Shown here: positions 1 to 8,979 of the stretch, piece after piece
Layout: each line of letters opens with the position of its first letter
Numbering within the stretch: the first letter of the stretch is position 1
Assembly: GCA_025057155.1 (NCBI GenBank)
Contig: JANWYD010000004.1
Span: forward strand, 186,001-250,000
Direction: 5' to 3'
DNA from: Chloroflexaceae bacterium
Lineage (GTDB): Bacteria; Chloroflexota; Chloroflexia; Chloroflexales; Chloroflexaceae
DNA: 64,000 nucleotides
Made by a program: the position numbers and the translations under genes
Notes under the pieces: generated by a model
The model's input: only the letters and a program-made list of their open reading frames with translations
What the model was told of the DNA's origin: nothing
The model's database searches: none

Positions 1-1
1 C

Positions 2-1057
2 GCCGTGGCCCTGCGCGGGGCCGGTATCGAGGCGGGCTACCTGATCGGCGCCGAAGTCCCTGACCTGGGTGGCAACGCCGCCTGGGGCCGCCCCGAGGCG
101 CCTCTGGTGATCGAGGCCGATGAGTACGACCGGGTTTTCCTGGCCCTGCGCCCCGCCATCGCGGTGATCACTAACGTAGAGTGGGATCATCCCGACATCT
201 ACCCCTCCGCCGAGGAGTACGCCGCGGCCTTCGCCCGCTTCGCCGCCCTGGCGCCTTCCCCCGACCGGGTGGTGCTCTGCAGCGATGATCCGGGGGCCCT
301 TGGCCTCGGTCTGGCCGGGGCGATGCTCTACGGCATCGAGGAGGCCATGGCCGCCGATCCGGTCTCGTGCCGCCTGGCGCCATTCGACTGGTCGGCCAGC
401 GGCGTGGCGCCCACTGCTGACGGCGGCGTGCGCTTCGATCTGTGGCGCTACAACCGGCAACGCTTCGCCCAGCAGCGCCTTGGCAGCCTCAGCCTGCGCC
501 TGCCCGGTTCCCATAACGTCCGCAATGCCCTGGCGGCCCTGGCCGTCTGCGCGCTGCTTCAGGCGCCCCTCGACGCTGGCGCGCGCGCCCTCGCCGCTTT
601 CCGCGGCACGGCGCGGCGCTTCGAGATCAAGGGCGAAGCTGCGGGCGTTACCGTAGTTGATGACTACGCTCACCACCCTACCGAGGCCCGCGCGACGCTG
701 GAAGCGGCGCGGATGCGCTTTCCAGGTCGGCGGCTGGTGCTCTACCTGCAGCCGCACACCTTCAGCCGCACCGCCGCCCTGCTCGATGAGTGGCCCGCCG
801 CCTGCGCCGCTGCCGATCTGGTGCGCGTTGGCGATGTATACGCCGCTCGCGAGCAGGGCGACGCCCCGGGCCTTGCCCGCGCCCTGGCCGAACGGGTCGC
901 CGCCCTCGGCCTCGACGCTCGCTACGCTGGTGGCCTCGAAGCCGCCGCCCGCCTCCTCGCCGTCGAGGTGCAATCGGGCGATGTCGTGCTCACCCTTGGC
1001 GCCGGCGATGGCGACCGCGTCGGTGTCCTGCTGCTGGAGCATTTGCGTGCCAGATGA
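2..1057 (+). CDS. murC: UDP-N-acetylmuramate--L-alanine ligase, C-terminal part
   Basis: This is the end of MurC, the cytoplasmic ATP-dependent ligase that adds L-alanine to UDP-MurNAc. The frame is already open at the window edge and about 352 codons are seen; the family is usually 450-490 residues, so the Rossmann domain and the P-loop of the central domain lie upstream. Visible are the central-domain stretch [13 protein letters not shown] followed by [13 protein letters not shown], and the C-terminal-domain signature DDYAHHPTE at about residue 218 of the fragment. The GTG at 5 is an artefact of the cut and not a start. It heads murC-murB-ddl-ftsQ-ftsA-ftsZ on the same strand, a classical division/cell-wall order. 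Confidence 0.95.
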   Translation, partial: AVALRGAGIEAGYLIGAEVPDLGGNAAWGRPEAPLVIEADEYDRVFLALRPAIAVITNVEWDHPDIYPSAEEYAAAFARFAALAPSPDRVVLCSDDPGALGLGLAGAMLYGIEEAMAADPVSCRLAPFDWSASGVAPTADGGVRFDLWRYNRQRFAQQRLGSLSLRLPGSHNVRNALAALAVCALLQAPLDAGARALAAFRGTARRFEIKGEAAGVTVVDDYAHHPTEARATLEAARMRFPGRRLVLYLQPHTFSRTAALLDEWPAACAAADLVRVGDVYAAREQGDAPGLARALAERVAALGLDARYAGGLEAAARLLAVEVQSGDVVLTLGAGDGDRVGVLLLEHLRAR

Positions 1058-1100
1058 TTGAGTGCCGTAGCGCGCCATAATCCAGAAGCACCACGCCCAA

Positions 1101-1135
1101 TCTAAAATCCAAAATCTAAAATCCAAAATCCAAAA
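1101..1135 (+). repeat. TCCAAAA/TCTAAAA heptad tandem repeat
   Basis: Five uninterrupted 7-bp units (TCTAAAA, TCCAAAA, TCTAAAA, TCCAAAA, TCCAAAA) fill the gap before murB. The last A is the first base of the murB ATG. Related arrays lie at 21977-21997 and 41097-41113. It resembles the short tandemly repeated heptamers known from cyanobacterial genomes; function unknown. Confidence 0.85.
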
Positions 1136-2034
1136 TGAATCTCACCACCGCTCCGCTCCCCATCCGCGAACACGAGCCGATGGACCGCCACACTTCCTGG
1201 CGCGCTGGCGGCGTCGCCCGCTACTATGCCGAAATCGGTGCCCGCGCCGAGGCGCTGGCCCTGGCGGCCTGGGCGCGGGAGCATGCGCTTGCCACGATCT
1301 GGGTGGGGCGCGGCACCAATCTCCTGGTGCGCGACGCGGGCTATCCCGGCCTGGTCGCGGTGTATCGGGCCCAGCAGTGGCGGATTGACGAACACGGCGA
1401 TACCGCCGCCTTGAACGTCGAAGCCGGCGCGCCGATGGCCGGTCTGGCCCGCCGCCTCGCCGCTATGGGCTGGGCCGGCCTGGAGTGGGCCGAGGGGCTG
1501 CCGGGGGCCGTCGGCGGGGCTGTGGTCGGCAATGCCGGGTGCTACGGCGGCGATACCGCCAGTGTGCTGCTCAGCGCTGAGGTGCTGGTGGACAACGTGG
1601 TTGAAACCTGGCCCGTCGAACGGCTGGCCTACAGCTACCGCACCAGCGCCCTCAAAGAGGCCTGCATGTCTCCAGGCGCGCTCCCGCCCCTGGTGCTCTC
1701 GGCCACCTTCCGGCTCACCCGCGACGACCCGGCCAGGCTCATGGCCTCCATGCAACGCATTGCTGCTGAACGCAAGCGCAAAACTCCCGCCGGAAGCTCC
1801 TGCGGCAGCGTCTTCAAGAACCCGCCCGGCGACAGCGCCGGGCGCCTCATCGAGCGCGCAGGGTTAAAGGGACGCCGGGCGGGCGGGGCGATTATCAGCC
1901 CCGTTCACGCCAACTATATCGTCAATACCGGCGGTGCCACCGCCGCCGACATCATGACCCTGATTGACCTCGCCCGGAGTGAAGTGCTGCGCCAGTTCGG
2001 CGTCGCCCTGGAGCTGGAGGTGTGCGTGTTGTGA
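1135..2034 (+). CDS. murB: UDP-N-acetylenolpyruvoylglucosamine reductase
   Basis: MurB is the FAD flavoenzyme that reduces UDP-GlcNAc-enolpyruvate to UDP-MurNAc with NADPH. The 299-residue product has the FAD-binding [16 protein letters not shown] and the [20 protein letters not shown] segment. Catalytic candidates are the Tyr of YSYRTS (about residue 166), the Ser of CGSVFKNP (about 225) and the C-terminal Glu in ELEVCVL. The ATG is the last base of a heptad-repeat array plus TG, so no Shine-Dalgarno precedes it. A second ATG at 1180 (MDRHTSW) would remove the usual N-terminal lead-in, so 1135 is preferred. It lies 77 bp after murC. Confidence 0.95.
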   Translation: MNLTTAPLPIREHEPMDRHTSWRAGGVARYYAEIGARAEALALAAWAREHALATIWVGRGTNLLVRDAGYPGLVAVYRAQQWRIDEHGDTAALNVEAGAPMAGLARRLAAMGWAGLEWAEGLPGAVGGAVVGNAGCYGGDTASVLLSAEVLVDNVVETWPVERLAYSYRTSALKEACMSPGALPPLVLSATFRLTRDDPARLMASMQRIAAERKRKTPAGSSCGSVFKNPPGDSAGRLIERAGLKGRRAGGAIISPVHANYIVNTGGATAADIMTLIDLARSEVLRQFGVALELEVCVL

Positions 2035-2131
2035 GGGCGAGGACGTGGAAAAAAAGCATCGGGTTCCTCTCTTACCGGAGCGTGCGGGTCCCGGCAACAA
2101 CCAGATCGCCCTCAACGGGCAGGGGCAATGA

Positions 2132-2148
2132 GGTAACCCGGTTTCCCC
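2132..2148. repeat. dispersed GGGGAAACC-type palindrome, degenerate copy
   Basis: GGTAACCCGGTTTCCCC lies in the 281-bp murB-ddl gap. It is an imperfect member of a family of eight 17-19 bp palindromes found between genes in this window. The rest of this gap shows no gene I would support. Confidence 0.6.
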
Positions 2149-2315
2149 ATCGCTCTCAACCGGATCGGGGCATGCGGGTTCCGCCAGACGCTCTAGCGTT
2201 TCTCGCAAAGATTGACCCCAACGATGGTAGCGCGAGCCAGGCGGCTCGGCATCCTCAGGGGATCGATCATTCCCGGTCAGGGCGATCAACAGACTGATCC
2301 CAGGAGAAGCAACGC

Positions 2316-3404
2316 ATGTCCGGCAAAATGACCGTCGCCGTCCTCTTCGGCGGCCAGAGCGGCGAACACGAGGTCTCCCTGGTCTCCTCTCACGCCATTA
2401 TGACCAATCTGGACCCTGCGCGCTACGAGGTATTACCGGTGGGGATCACCAGAGAGGGCCGCTGGCTGGCTGGCGCGGGCGCCCATGCCGCCCTGGTCGC
2501 CGCTGCTGATCCTGCCCGGCTGCCGGCAGGCGTGAACCTCTCCGCCGACGTTGCCGGGCCGGTGATCGAAGACTTTAACCTCCTGCACGCCGCCGGCCAG
2601 GTAGACGTGGTCTTCCCCGTGCTGCACGGGCCGATGGGCGAGGATGGCACGGTGCAGGGCCTGCTGGAACTGGCGGGCCTGCCCTACGTCGGCTGCGGCG
2701 TGGCCGCGAGCGCGGTGGGGATGGACAAGGCCCTGATGAAGGCCGCCTTCGCCGCCGCGGGCCTGCCATTACTCCCGTGGCTTCTGGTACGCCGCGTGGA
2801 CCTGGCCGATGTCGAGGCCGTCTGCGCGCGGGTCGAAGCGGCGCTGCGCTATCCAGTCTTCGTCAAGCCGGCAAACATGGGCAGCAGCGTTGGCGTCAGC
2901 AAGGCGCGGGATCGCGACAGCCTGCGGGCGGCCCTGGCCGAGGCGGCACGCTACGATCGGCGCATCGTTGTGGAGCAGGGCATCCCGGCCCGCGAGATCG
3001 AGGTGAGCGTGCTCGGCAACGACGCGCCCCAAGCCAGTGTGGCCGGTGAGATCGTGCCGTCGGGCGAATGGTACGACTACACCGCCAAGTATCTTGCCGG
3101 GGACTCGCGCCTGTTGATCCCCGCTCCGCTGGAGGCTGATCTGGCTGAACAGGCCCGCGACCTGGCCCTGCGAGCCTTTCTGGCCATTGATGGCGCCGGC
3201 CTGTCGCGGGTTGATTTTCTGCTCAACCGCGAGACCGGCGTCCTCTGGGTGAACGAGGTCAACACCATGCCCGGCTTTACACCGATCAGCATGTACCCGC
3301 AGTTGTGGGCCGCCAGCGGACTGGCCTATCCCGAACTGCTCGACCGGCTCATTCAACTGGCGCTGGAGCGCCACGAGCAACGCCGGGCCACGCGGCCCGG
3401 ATAA
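2316..3404 (+). CDS. ddl: D-alanine--D-alanine ligase
   Basis: Ddl makes the D-Ala-D-Ala dipeptide for the peptidoglycan stem, using ATP in the cytoplasm. The 362-residue protein has the N-terminal AVLFGGQSGEHEVSLVSSH motif and ATP-grasp elements: KPANMGSSVGVSKA, the omega-loop segment EWYDYTAKY and the metal-binding end NEVNTMPGFTPIS. The Tyr in the YDYTAKY loop is the residue type of D-Ala:D-Ala ligases rather than D-lactate ligases (known for the family), so ordinary vancomycin-sensitive ends are expected. Start is ATG with AGGAGA 8 bp upstream. ftsQ follows 52 bp later. Confidence 0.97.
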   Translation: MSGKMTVAVLFGGQSGEHEVSLVSSHAIMTNLDPARYEVLPVGITREGRWLAGAGAHAALVAAADPARLPAGVNLSADVAGPVIEDFNLLHAAGQVDVVFPVLHGPMGEDGTVQGLLELAGLPYVGCGVAASAVGMDKALMKAAFAAAGLPLLPWLLVRRVDLADVEAVCARVEAALRYPVFVKPANMGSSVGVSKARDRDSLRAALAEAARYDRRIVVEQGIPAREIEVSVLGNDAPQASVAGEIVPSGEWYDYTAKYLAGDSRLLIPAPLEADLAEQARDLALRAFLAIDGAGLSRVDFLLNRETGVLWVNEVNTMPGFTPISMYPQLWAASGLAYPELLDRLIQLALERHEQRRATRPG

Positions 3405-3456
3405 CGCTCAACCTGGCTTCTCTCGCAATCGGCAATCAAAAGGCGACAATCGGACT

Positions 3457-4341
3457 ATGGAATATAACACCCCCAATACCCGTGAACGCATCGCGGCGCG
3501 CCGCCAGCAACGGCGGGCCGCGCCACCCCCTCCGACGCCGCGGCGGCTGCCGGCAGCGCTGGTGTCAGGCCAGCAGGCTGTGCCGGGCGCCCGTCGCCTG
3601 CTGACATCCTGGCTCGCGAATGGCCGGCTCCTCTCCCTGGCGATCTGCATCGTCGCCGTCGGCATCATGGCCTATGCCCTCACCTCCCCGCGCTTCAGCG
3701 TAAGGCAGATCCGCGTCGAGGGCAACCGCATCCTCGAAGCCGAACTGGTGGCCGACCTGGCCGACGCGTTCGGGCGGCCTATCTGGTTCGTCAAACCCGC
3801 GGCCGTCGCCGCGCGCCTGCACGAGAACGCCTACATCGCCTCGGCTTCGGTTGACCTGGCCCTGCCCGATGTGATGCGCATCCGTATCGTCGAACGTCGC
3901 CCGGAAGTGCGCTGGCAGGCGGGCGGCATGCACTACCTGGTGGATGGAACCGGCAAGGTCCTCGGTCTGGCCCGCGAAAGCGCCGCCGACGACGTGCTGG
4001 TCATCGCTGACCACTCGCACCTCGAATTGAAGCCCAACGACCTGGTGGATGTTGACGCCGTACACCTGGCCCAGGAACTGGCCCTGCGCCTGCCGGTGGA
4101 ACTGGGCTTCACTCCGGTCCAGATCGGCTGGGACTATGGCCTGGGCGTGTTCGTGCGCGGCCCCCTTGGACAGACGATCGTCTTTGGACGAAGTGAGAAT
4201 CTTGATCGTAAACTGGCCATATTGAACGTATTGTTACAAGATCAAACTGCATTTACCTATCTCGATCTACGTCCGTCGAACCCGTTCTACCAGAACCGGG
4301 CGCCTGCCACGCCGGCCCCGGTCAGCACTCCGGCCCCCTAG
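3457..4341 (+). CDS. ftsQ: cell division protein FtsQ/DivIB
   Basis: FtsQ is a bitopic divisome protein linking early and late division proteins. The 294-residue sequence has a basic cytoplasmic N-terminus (about 1-55), one membrane segment (LLSLAICIVAVGIMAYAL, about 58-76), a POTRA domain beginning FSVRQIRVEGNRILEAEL, then the FtsQ beta domain and a short Pro-rich tail. POTRA plus a single TM between ddl and ftsA makes the call firm. A degenerate heptad-like run (CAATCGG, CAATCAAAA) lies just upstream. No strong Shine-Dalgarno precedes the ATG. Confidence 0.92.
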   Translation: MEYNTPNTRERIAARRQQRRAAPPPPTPRRLPAALVSGQQAVPGARRLLTSWLANGRLLSLAICIVAVGIMAYALTSPRFSVRQIRVEGNRILEAELVADLADAFGRPIWFVKPAAVAARLHENAYIASASVDLALPDVMRIRIVERRPEVRWQAGGMHYLVDGTGKVLGLARESAADDVLVIADHSHLELKPNDLVDVDAVHLAQELALRLPVELGFTPVQIGWDYGLGVFVRGPLGQTIVFGRSENLDRKLAILNVLLQDQTAFTYLDLRPSNPFYQNRAPATPAPVSTPAP

Positions 4342-4411
4342 GGTCCTGAGCGTGGAAGAGGGCAACCCTTTCCGCGGTTGCGCGCCAACTGCGAAAAGAT
4401 GAGAGAACGCT

Positions 4412-5662
4412 ATGCACCGGACCATCGTTGGAATTGATGTCGGCACCACCAAAGTCTGCACCATTGTGGCCCAGGTATCCGACGCGGGCAAACTCAACAT
4501 CCTTGGGGTTGGCCTCACCCCGAGCAAAGGACTCGACAAAGGCGTGGTGGTCAACATTGACGACGCCGTCAATGCCATCGCCGCCAGCGTCGAGAAGGCC
4601 GAACGCCTGAGCGGCTACCGTGTCGCTACCGCCTTCGTGGGCGTGAGCGGCCGCCACATCTCCTCGCTCAACAGCCGCGGCGTGGTGGCGGTGCAGCGAC
4701 CCGACCGCGAGATCACCCGCAACGACGTCGCGCGAGCGGTCGAGTCGGCCCAGGCGGTCGCCATTCCCACCCAGCGCGAGATTATCCACGTGATCCCCCG
4801 CGCCTACGTGGTGGACGGCAATGAGGGCATCCGCGACCCCATCGGCATGAGCGGCTTTCGCCTGGAGGTCGAAACCCATATTGTCACCGGCGAGGTGATG
4901 GCCATCCAGAACCTCATCCGCAGTGTGCAAAAGGCGGGGTTGGAGATTGACGACCTGGTGCTGCAACCGCTGGCCTCCGGCGAGGCGGTGCTTACCGACG
5001 AGGACAAGGATCGCGGGGTCATGCTCGTTGACATCGGCGGCGGCACCACCGACATCGCCATCTTCGTGCAGGGCGGAGTCTGGCACACCAGCGTCATCTC
5101 GGTGGGCGGCAATCACTTTACCAACGACATCACCTACGTGCTGCATACGCCTCACAACACCGCCGAGTATCTGAAGATCCGCTACGGCAGCGCCATCGCC
5201 GAGGAGCCGTCGCGCGAGGGTGAAGAGGGCGACACGGTCGAGATTGACACCCTGACGGTCGGTGAAAAACAGAAAATAAGCCGGCGCCTGCTCAACGAGA
5301 TCATCCAGGCCCGGGCCGAGCAGGTGGTGGAACTTATATACAACGAGATCAAGCGCAGCGGCTACGAGGGCCTGCTCCCGGCAGGCATCGTCCTTACCGG
5401 CGGAGCGGCCCAGTTGCATCGCTTCGACGAGCTGGTGCGCGAAATGCTGGGCATGCCAGTGCGCATCGGCGTGCCCGCCGATCTCAGCGGCCTGGCCGAC
5501 TCCCTTGACAGCCCCACCTACGCTACCGGCGTAGGTCTGCTCCGCTGGGGGGCGCGCCACGGACTCTCGATGCTCGGACCTGCCCATCGTTCGGAGGAGC
5601 GGCAAGGCTGGGGTAATGTCTACGAACGTTTCAAGGGCTGGTTGCGAGAGTTTCTGCCCTGA
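4412..5662 (+). CDS. ftsA: cell division protein FtsA
   Basis: FtsA is the actin-like ATPase that ties FtsZ filaments to the membrane. The 416-residue protein starts [17 protein letters not shown] (phosphate 1), includes the 1C insertion, phosphate-2 motif [14 protein letters not shown] (about residue 206) and the adenosine motif [17 protein letters not shown]. It ends in an amphipathic helix, [15 protein letters not shown], the expected membrane-targeting sequence. The Shine-Dalgarno is weak (GAGAGAA). The stop is 73 bp before the ftsZ ATG, with a hairpin between. Confidence 0.96.
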   Translation: MHRTIVGIDVGTTKVCTIVAQVSDAGKLNILGVGLTPSKGLDKGVVVNIDDAVNAIAASVEKAERLSGYRVATAFVGVSGRHISSLNSRGVVAVQRPDREITRNDVARAVESAQAVAIPTQREIIHVIPRAYVVDGNEGIRDPIGMSGFRLEVETHIVTGEVMAIQNLIRSVQKAGLEIDDLVLQPLASGEAVLTDEDKDRGVMLVDIGGGTTDIAIFVQGGVWHTSVISVGGNHFTNDITYVLHTPHNTAEYLKIRYGSAIAEEPSREGEEGDTVEIDTLTVGEKQKISRRLLNEIIQARAEQVVELIYNEIKRSGYEGLLPAGIVLTGGAAQLHRFDELVREMLGMPVRIGVPADLSGLADSLDSPTYATGVGLLRWGARHGLSMLGPAHRSEERQGWGNVYERFKGWLREFLP

Positions 5663-5675
5663 AGGGCCTGCCCCG

Positions 5676-5700
5676 TGGTGCAATTCTCTCGATTGCACCA
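5676..5700 (+). other. ftsA-ftsZ intergenic hairpin
   Basis: TGGTGCAAT and ATTGCACCA form a perfect 9-bp stem with a 7-nt loop (TCTCTCG). No T-run follows, so a simple terminator is unlikely. It could be an RNA processing or stability site or a binding site that changes the FtsA:FtsZ ratio. Confidence 0.6.
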
Positions 5701-5735
5701 TGGTATTCGACCATCATCTACCAGGAGGAATAACA

Positions 5736-6902
5736 ATGGTTGACCGCACCAACAATGGCCTGACGCTTGAGGATTTCGCTCAGATCAAGGTCGTAGGAGT
5801 CGGAGGTGGAGGCAGCAATGCCGTGGATCGCATGATCGCCGACGGGGTGCAGGGGGTCGAGTTCATTACCGTCAACACCGACGTGCAGGCGCTGATGCAT
5901 TCCCTGGCGCCGACCCGCATCCGTATCGGCGATAAGCTCACCCGCGGGCTGGGTTCGGGAGGCAACCCGGTGATCGGCCAGAAGGCCGCCGAGGAGAACC
6001 AGGAAGACATCTACGAGCAGCTCAAGGGGGCGGATATGGTCTTCGTGGCCGCCGGCATGGGCGGCGGCACTGGCACCGGCGCTTCGCCCATCATCGCGGG
6101 CATCGCCCACGACCTCGGCGCGCTCACCGTGGGCGTGGTCACCCGCCCCTTCACCTTCGAGGGCAACCATCGCCGCAAACTGGCTGAGGCCGGCATCGAA
6201 CAGTTGCGCCCCGTGGTTGATACTCTGATCGTCATTCCCAATGATCGCCTGCTCCAGATGGCCAGCAAGAACACCTCCTTCACCCAGGCCTTCCAGATGG
6301 CCGACAATGTGCTGCGCCAGGGCATCCAGGGCATCGCCGACCTGATTACCCAGCGTGGCTTGATCAATCTCGATTTCGCCGATGTCAAGACGATCATGGC
6401 CCAGCAGGGGTCGGCGCTGATGGCCATCGGCTATGGCAAGGGCGACAGCCGCGCCGTTGATGCGGTGAACCAGGCCATCGCCAGCCCCTTGCTTGAAGTC
6501 AGCATTGACGGCGCCAAGGGCGTGCTCTTCAATGTGACCGGCGGCGAGGATCTCGGCATTCTTGAAGTCTACGAGGCCGCCGATATCGTCGCCAAGCAGG
6601 TGGACCCCGACGCGCACATTATGGTCGGTGCAGTGATTGACCCGACCTTCCCGCCCGGCGAGATCAAGGTCACGCTGATCGCTACCGGCTTTGACCTGAG
6701 CAAGCCGAATGCCAGCACGCAGCGTTCGCGCTCCTACCCTACCGTGGCGACCAGCGCCGGCCACGCCACCGCGCACTACCCCCAGCCTGCTCCAGTGTCG
6801 CGCCATCCGCAACCCGCGCCGCAGCCGCGCATCGCTCCTAGCTTCAGTAGCGGCGATGATCTTGACATTCCGCCCTTCCTGCGGAACCGCCATCGCAAGT
6901 AG
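5736..6902 (+). CDS. ftsZ: cell division protein FtsZ
   Basis: FtsZ is the tubulin-like GTPase that forms the Z ring. The frame is open further upstream, but ATG 5736 has a very strong Shine-Dalgarno (AGGAGGAA, 6 bp away) and gives a normal 388-residue protein. Motifs: [10 protein letters not shown] (nucleotide-binding T1 loop, about 21-30), [14 protein letters not shown] (tubulin signature, from about 109), NDRLL, and the T7 loop [12 protein letters not shown] Pro/Ser-rich linker leads to the C-terminal peptide DIPPFLRNR, which binds FtsA and other partners. Last gene of the cluster. Confidence 0.98.
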   Translation: MVDRTNNGLTLEDFAQIKVVGVGGGGSNAVDRMIADGVQGVEFITVNTDVQALMHSLAPTRIRIGDKLTRGLGSGGNPVIGQKAAEENQEDIYEQLKGADMVFVAAGMGGGTGTGASPIIAGIAHDLGALTVGVVTRPFTFEGNHRRKLAEAGIEQLRPVVDTLIVIPNDRLLQMASKNTSFTQAFQMADNVLRQGIQGIADLITQRGLINLDFADVKTIMAQQGSALMAIGYGKGDSRAVDAVNQAIASPLLEVSIDGAKGVLFNVTGGEDLGILEVYEAADIVAKQVDPDAHIMVGAVIDPTFPPGEIKVTLIATGFDLSKPNASTQRSRSYPTVATSAGHATAHYPQPAPVSRHPQPAPQPRIAPSFSSGDDLDIPPFLRNRHRK

Positions 6903-6934
6903 CACGTCGTCCTACACCGGAGGGTGGGGGGGGT

Positions 6935-6951
6935 GGGGAAACCCCGTTTCC
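6935..6951. repeat. dispersed GGGGAAACC-type palindrome
   Basis: GGGGAAACCCCGTTTCC, 33 bp after the ftsZ stop; a variant copy of the eight-member palindrome family. Confidence 0.65.
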
Positions 6952-7013
6952 TTACACCCCTGCCTGCGGGAGGCTGTGGGAGGGCGACAGCCCTGGTGAT
7001 GGCAATTCGCTGC

Positions 7014-7042
7014 TTGACAATCCCGCCGTACCTCGCTATAAT
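7014..7042 (+). promoter_or_regulatory. consensus sigma-70 promoter
   Basis: TTGACA (7014-7019), a 17-bp spacer, TATAAT (7037-7042): a perfect match to the sigma-70 consensus. Transcription should begin near 7049 and run at once into the hairpin at 7057-7090. The only plausible coding target is the small ORF at 7202. Confidence 0.9.
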
Positions 7043-7056
7043 ACGCGTCCAACTTT

Positions 7057-7090
7057 ACAACGGGGAGGGGTGAAAACCCCTCCCCGTTGT
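7057..7090 (+). other. leader hairpin directly after a consensus promoter
   Basis: ACAACGGGGAGGGG and CCCCTCCCCGTTGT form a perfect 14-bp stem around the loop TGAAAA. It begins about 8 nt after the predicted transcription start. TTTACAACGGG (7054-7064), which includes part of the left arm, is repeated exactly at 7152-7162. The right arm could therefore pair with either copy. No T-run follows. It may be an attenuator, a 5' stabiliser or part of a small RNA. Confidence 0.75.
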
Positions 7091-7111
7091 CACCTTAAGC
7101 GCATGGTACGA

Positions 7112-7123
7112 TACGAATTCGTA
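7112..7123. promoter_or_regulatory. 12-bp perfect palindrome in the leader
   Basis: TACGAATTCGTA is self-complementary and lies about 63 bp downstream of the predicted start point. It is a possible operator for a dimeric regulator; no known consensus is recognised. Confidence 0.35.
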
Positions 7124-7201
7124 GTAGCCAGGCTCGTATGGTGTAAAGGATTTTACAACGGGTGTCGCCAGGCGTTCCGGAGTTCGCAGTGGAGTTCCCC
7201 G

Positions 7202-7426
7202 ATGAAGCCACGTCGCTGGTACAGCAGCCGCGAGTTCAACCCGCACCCTGACCCGCCGCCGGCGCCTCCGTTACGCGACCTGACGTACTGGCGTTCGATG
7301 GGGCGCACCCGGCAGGAGCAAGGTCCCGTCATCAAGCCCGCGAACCCGCAAGCAGCCGCCGCGCGCGGCGGCCGCGAGCGCGCTCTGCGCGCCCCCCGCC
7401 CGCCTCGGCGCATCAATACCGCCTGA
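7202..7426 (+). CDS. possible small basic protein, 74 residues
   Basis: I do not recognise this protein. The open frame runs further upstream, but ATG 7202 has a GGAG 9 bp before it and gives MKPRRWYSSREFNPHPDPPP as its start. The product is rich in Arg and Pro, has aromatic residues near the N-terminus, no membrane segment, and an Ala/Arg-rich tail. Support comes from the consensus promoter at 7014-7042 and the ribosome site. Against it are low complexity and an open antisense frame over the same stretch. A small RNA spanning 7050-7450 is an alternative. A short palindrome (GAAGGCCCGGCCTTC, 7432-7446) just after the stop might end the transcript. Confidence 0.4.
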   Translation: MKPRRWYSSREFNPHPDPPPAPPLRDLTYWRSMGRTRQEQGPVIKPANPQAAAARGGRERALRAPRPPRRINTA

Positions 7427-7554
7427 AGGGGGAAGGCCCGGCCTTCTCAAACGCTGTTGGCAAGCAGCCCACGTGTTCCCTGGTTGAGCACCGTAGGTAG
7501 TGCAAACCCTGTGGCCTGGTTCAGGGCCTTCCAAGCATCATTTCCATCAGTGTT

Positions 7555-8979
7555 CTAATCACCCCCGGCAGGCAAATGATCGCGCCGGGCCACGCCTTCC
7601 TTAATCGCCGCCATCGCCACGGCGTGGGCGATGACCGGCACCACCTGGCGGTTAAATACGCTGGGGATGATGTACTCCTCACTGACCTCCTCGGGTGGAA
7701 TCACGCTGGCCAGGGCCTCGGCGGCTGCCAGGCGCATGGCAGTGGTCATATGGCGGGCGTGCACATCCAGGGCTCCACGGAAGATGCCAGGGAAGCTCAA
7801 CACGTTGTTGATCTGGTTAGGCTGGTCAGAGCGGCCCGTCGCCACCACGCGGGCATACTGGCGCAGCATCTCCGGGTCGCCTTCGGGAATGGGATTGGCC
7901 AGAGCGAAGACGATCGGATCCGGCGCCATCCTCCGCACCATGTCAGGGGTCAGGAGATTACCCTTCGAAACGCCGATAAACACGTCGGCGCCCTCCAGGG
8001 CCTCGCGCAACTGCCCCCGGCGGCCGTCGCGGTTCGTCTGCGAGGCGACGATGCGCTGCATAGGGGTCTGGGTGGCGTCGTCGCCCTCACGCAGAATCCC
8101 GTGCCGGTCCACTGCGATGATCTCGCCGATCCCGGCTTCGAGCAACCCGCGAATGATTGCCGTGCCGGCTGCGCCGACCCCGTTCACTACCGCCCGCACC
8201 TCGCCCAGGCGCTTGCCCACCAGCCGCAGAGCGTTACTCAGCGCCGCCAGCACCACCACCGCCGTGCCGTGCTGGTCGTCGTGCATCACCGGAATGTCCA
8301 GGCTCTCGTGCAGACGCCCCTCGATCAGAAAGCAGTTCGGCGCGGCAATATCCTCCAGGTTGATGCCGCCGAAATTGGGGGCCAGTTGCTCGACCGTCTG
8401 TACGATGATCTCCGGATCTTGCGACCGCAGGCAGATGGGCACGGCATCAATGTTCGCCAGTTCCTTGAAGAGGATGGCCTTGCCCTCCATCACCGGCAGC
8501 GCCGCCTCCGGCCCCAGGTTGCCCAGCCCCAGCACCGCGCTTCCATCACTCACCACCGCCACGCTGTTGGCCTTCCAGGTCAGCGCGAACACCTTCTCCG
8601 GCTCATCGGCAATCGCCTTGCATACCCGCGCTACACCCGGGGTGTAGGCAATCGACAGGTCATCGCGGGTCTTCAACGGCACGCGACTCTGCGTCGTCAG
8701 CTTGCCTCCTAGATGCGCCAGAAAGACCCGGTCGCTCACCTGCAGCACCTGGATTCCCGCCAGGTCGTTGATCGCTGCGACGAGGGTGGCTCCATGCTCC
8801 TCGTCCTGCACGCGGACGGTGATGTCGCGTACCATTACGCTGCGCTCAGCCCGGACAATATCAATTGCGCCGATATCGCCGCCTACCTCGCCGATGCGGG
8901 TGGTCAGCCGGCCGAGCATTCCGGGGCGATTCTCGATCTGACAGCGTAGCGTAAGGGTATAGGCCACTCCCATCGTCAT
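7555..8979 (-). CDS. ACT-domain NAD(P)-dependent malic enzyme
   Basis: Oxidative decarboxylation of malate to pyruvate. Start ATG 8979 follows a purine-rich ribosome site (GGAAGAGAGAGGG); a second ATG lies two codons on. The 474-residue product has an N-terminal ACT domain (about 1-80, YTLTLRCQIENRPGMLGRL) and then the malic-enzyme N domain with YTPGVARVCKAIA and WKANSVAVVSDGSAVLG. The active-site region NLEDIAAPNCF leads into HDDQHGTAVVVLAAL, and a Rossmann segment VVNGVGAAGTAI completes the fold. The compact form with an ACT domain suggests amino-acid or other small-ligand control (family inference). It stands alone, convergent with the + strand material to its left. Confidence 0.93.
   Translation of the reverse strand: MTMGVAYTLTLRCQIENRPGMLGRLTTRIGEVGGDIGAIDIVRAERSVMVRDITVRVQDEEHGATLVAAINDLAGIQVLQVSDRVFLAHLGGKLTTQSRVPLKTRDDLSIAYTPGVARVCKAIADEPEKVFALTWKANSVAVVSDGSAVLGLGNLGPEAALPVMEGKAILFKELANIDAVPICLRSQDPEIIVQTVEQLAPNFGGINLEDIAAPNCFLIEGRLHESLDIPVMHDDQHGTAVVVLAALSNALRLVGKRLGEVRAVVNGVGAAGTAIIRGLLEAGIGEIIAVDRHGILREGDDATQTPMQRIVASQTNRDGRRGQLREALEGADVFIGVSKGNLLTPDMVRRMAPDPIVFALANPIPEGDPEMLRQYARVVATGRSDQPNQINNVLSFPGIFRGALDVHARHMTTAMRLAAAEALASVIPPEEVSEEYIIPSVFNRQVVPVIAHAVAMAAIKEGVARRDHLPAGGD

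Noticed and set aside
2022-2297. Short + strand frame between murB and ddl
   Set aside because: Overlaps the murB end, lacks a ribosome site, and the translation is low in hydrophobic residues and carries a dispersed palindrome.
4322-6905. Long - strand frames opposite ftsA and ftsZ
   Set aside because: Both follow the third-position GC pattern of the real genes on the + strand and have no ribosome sites.
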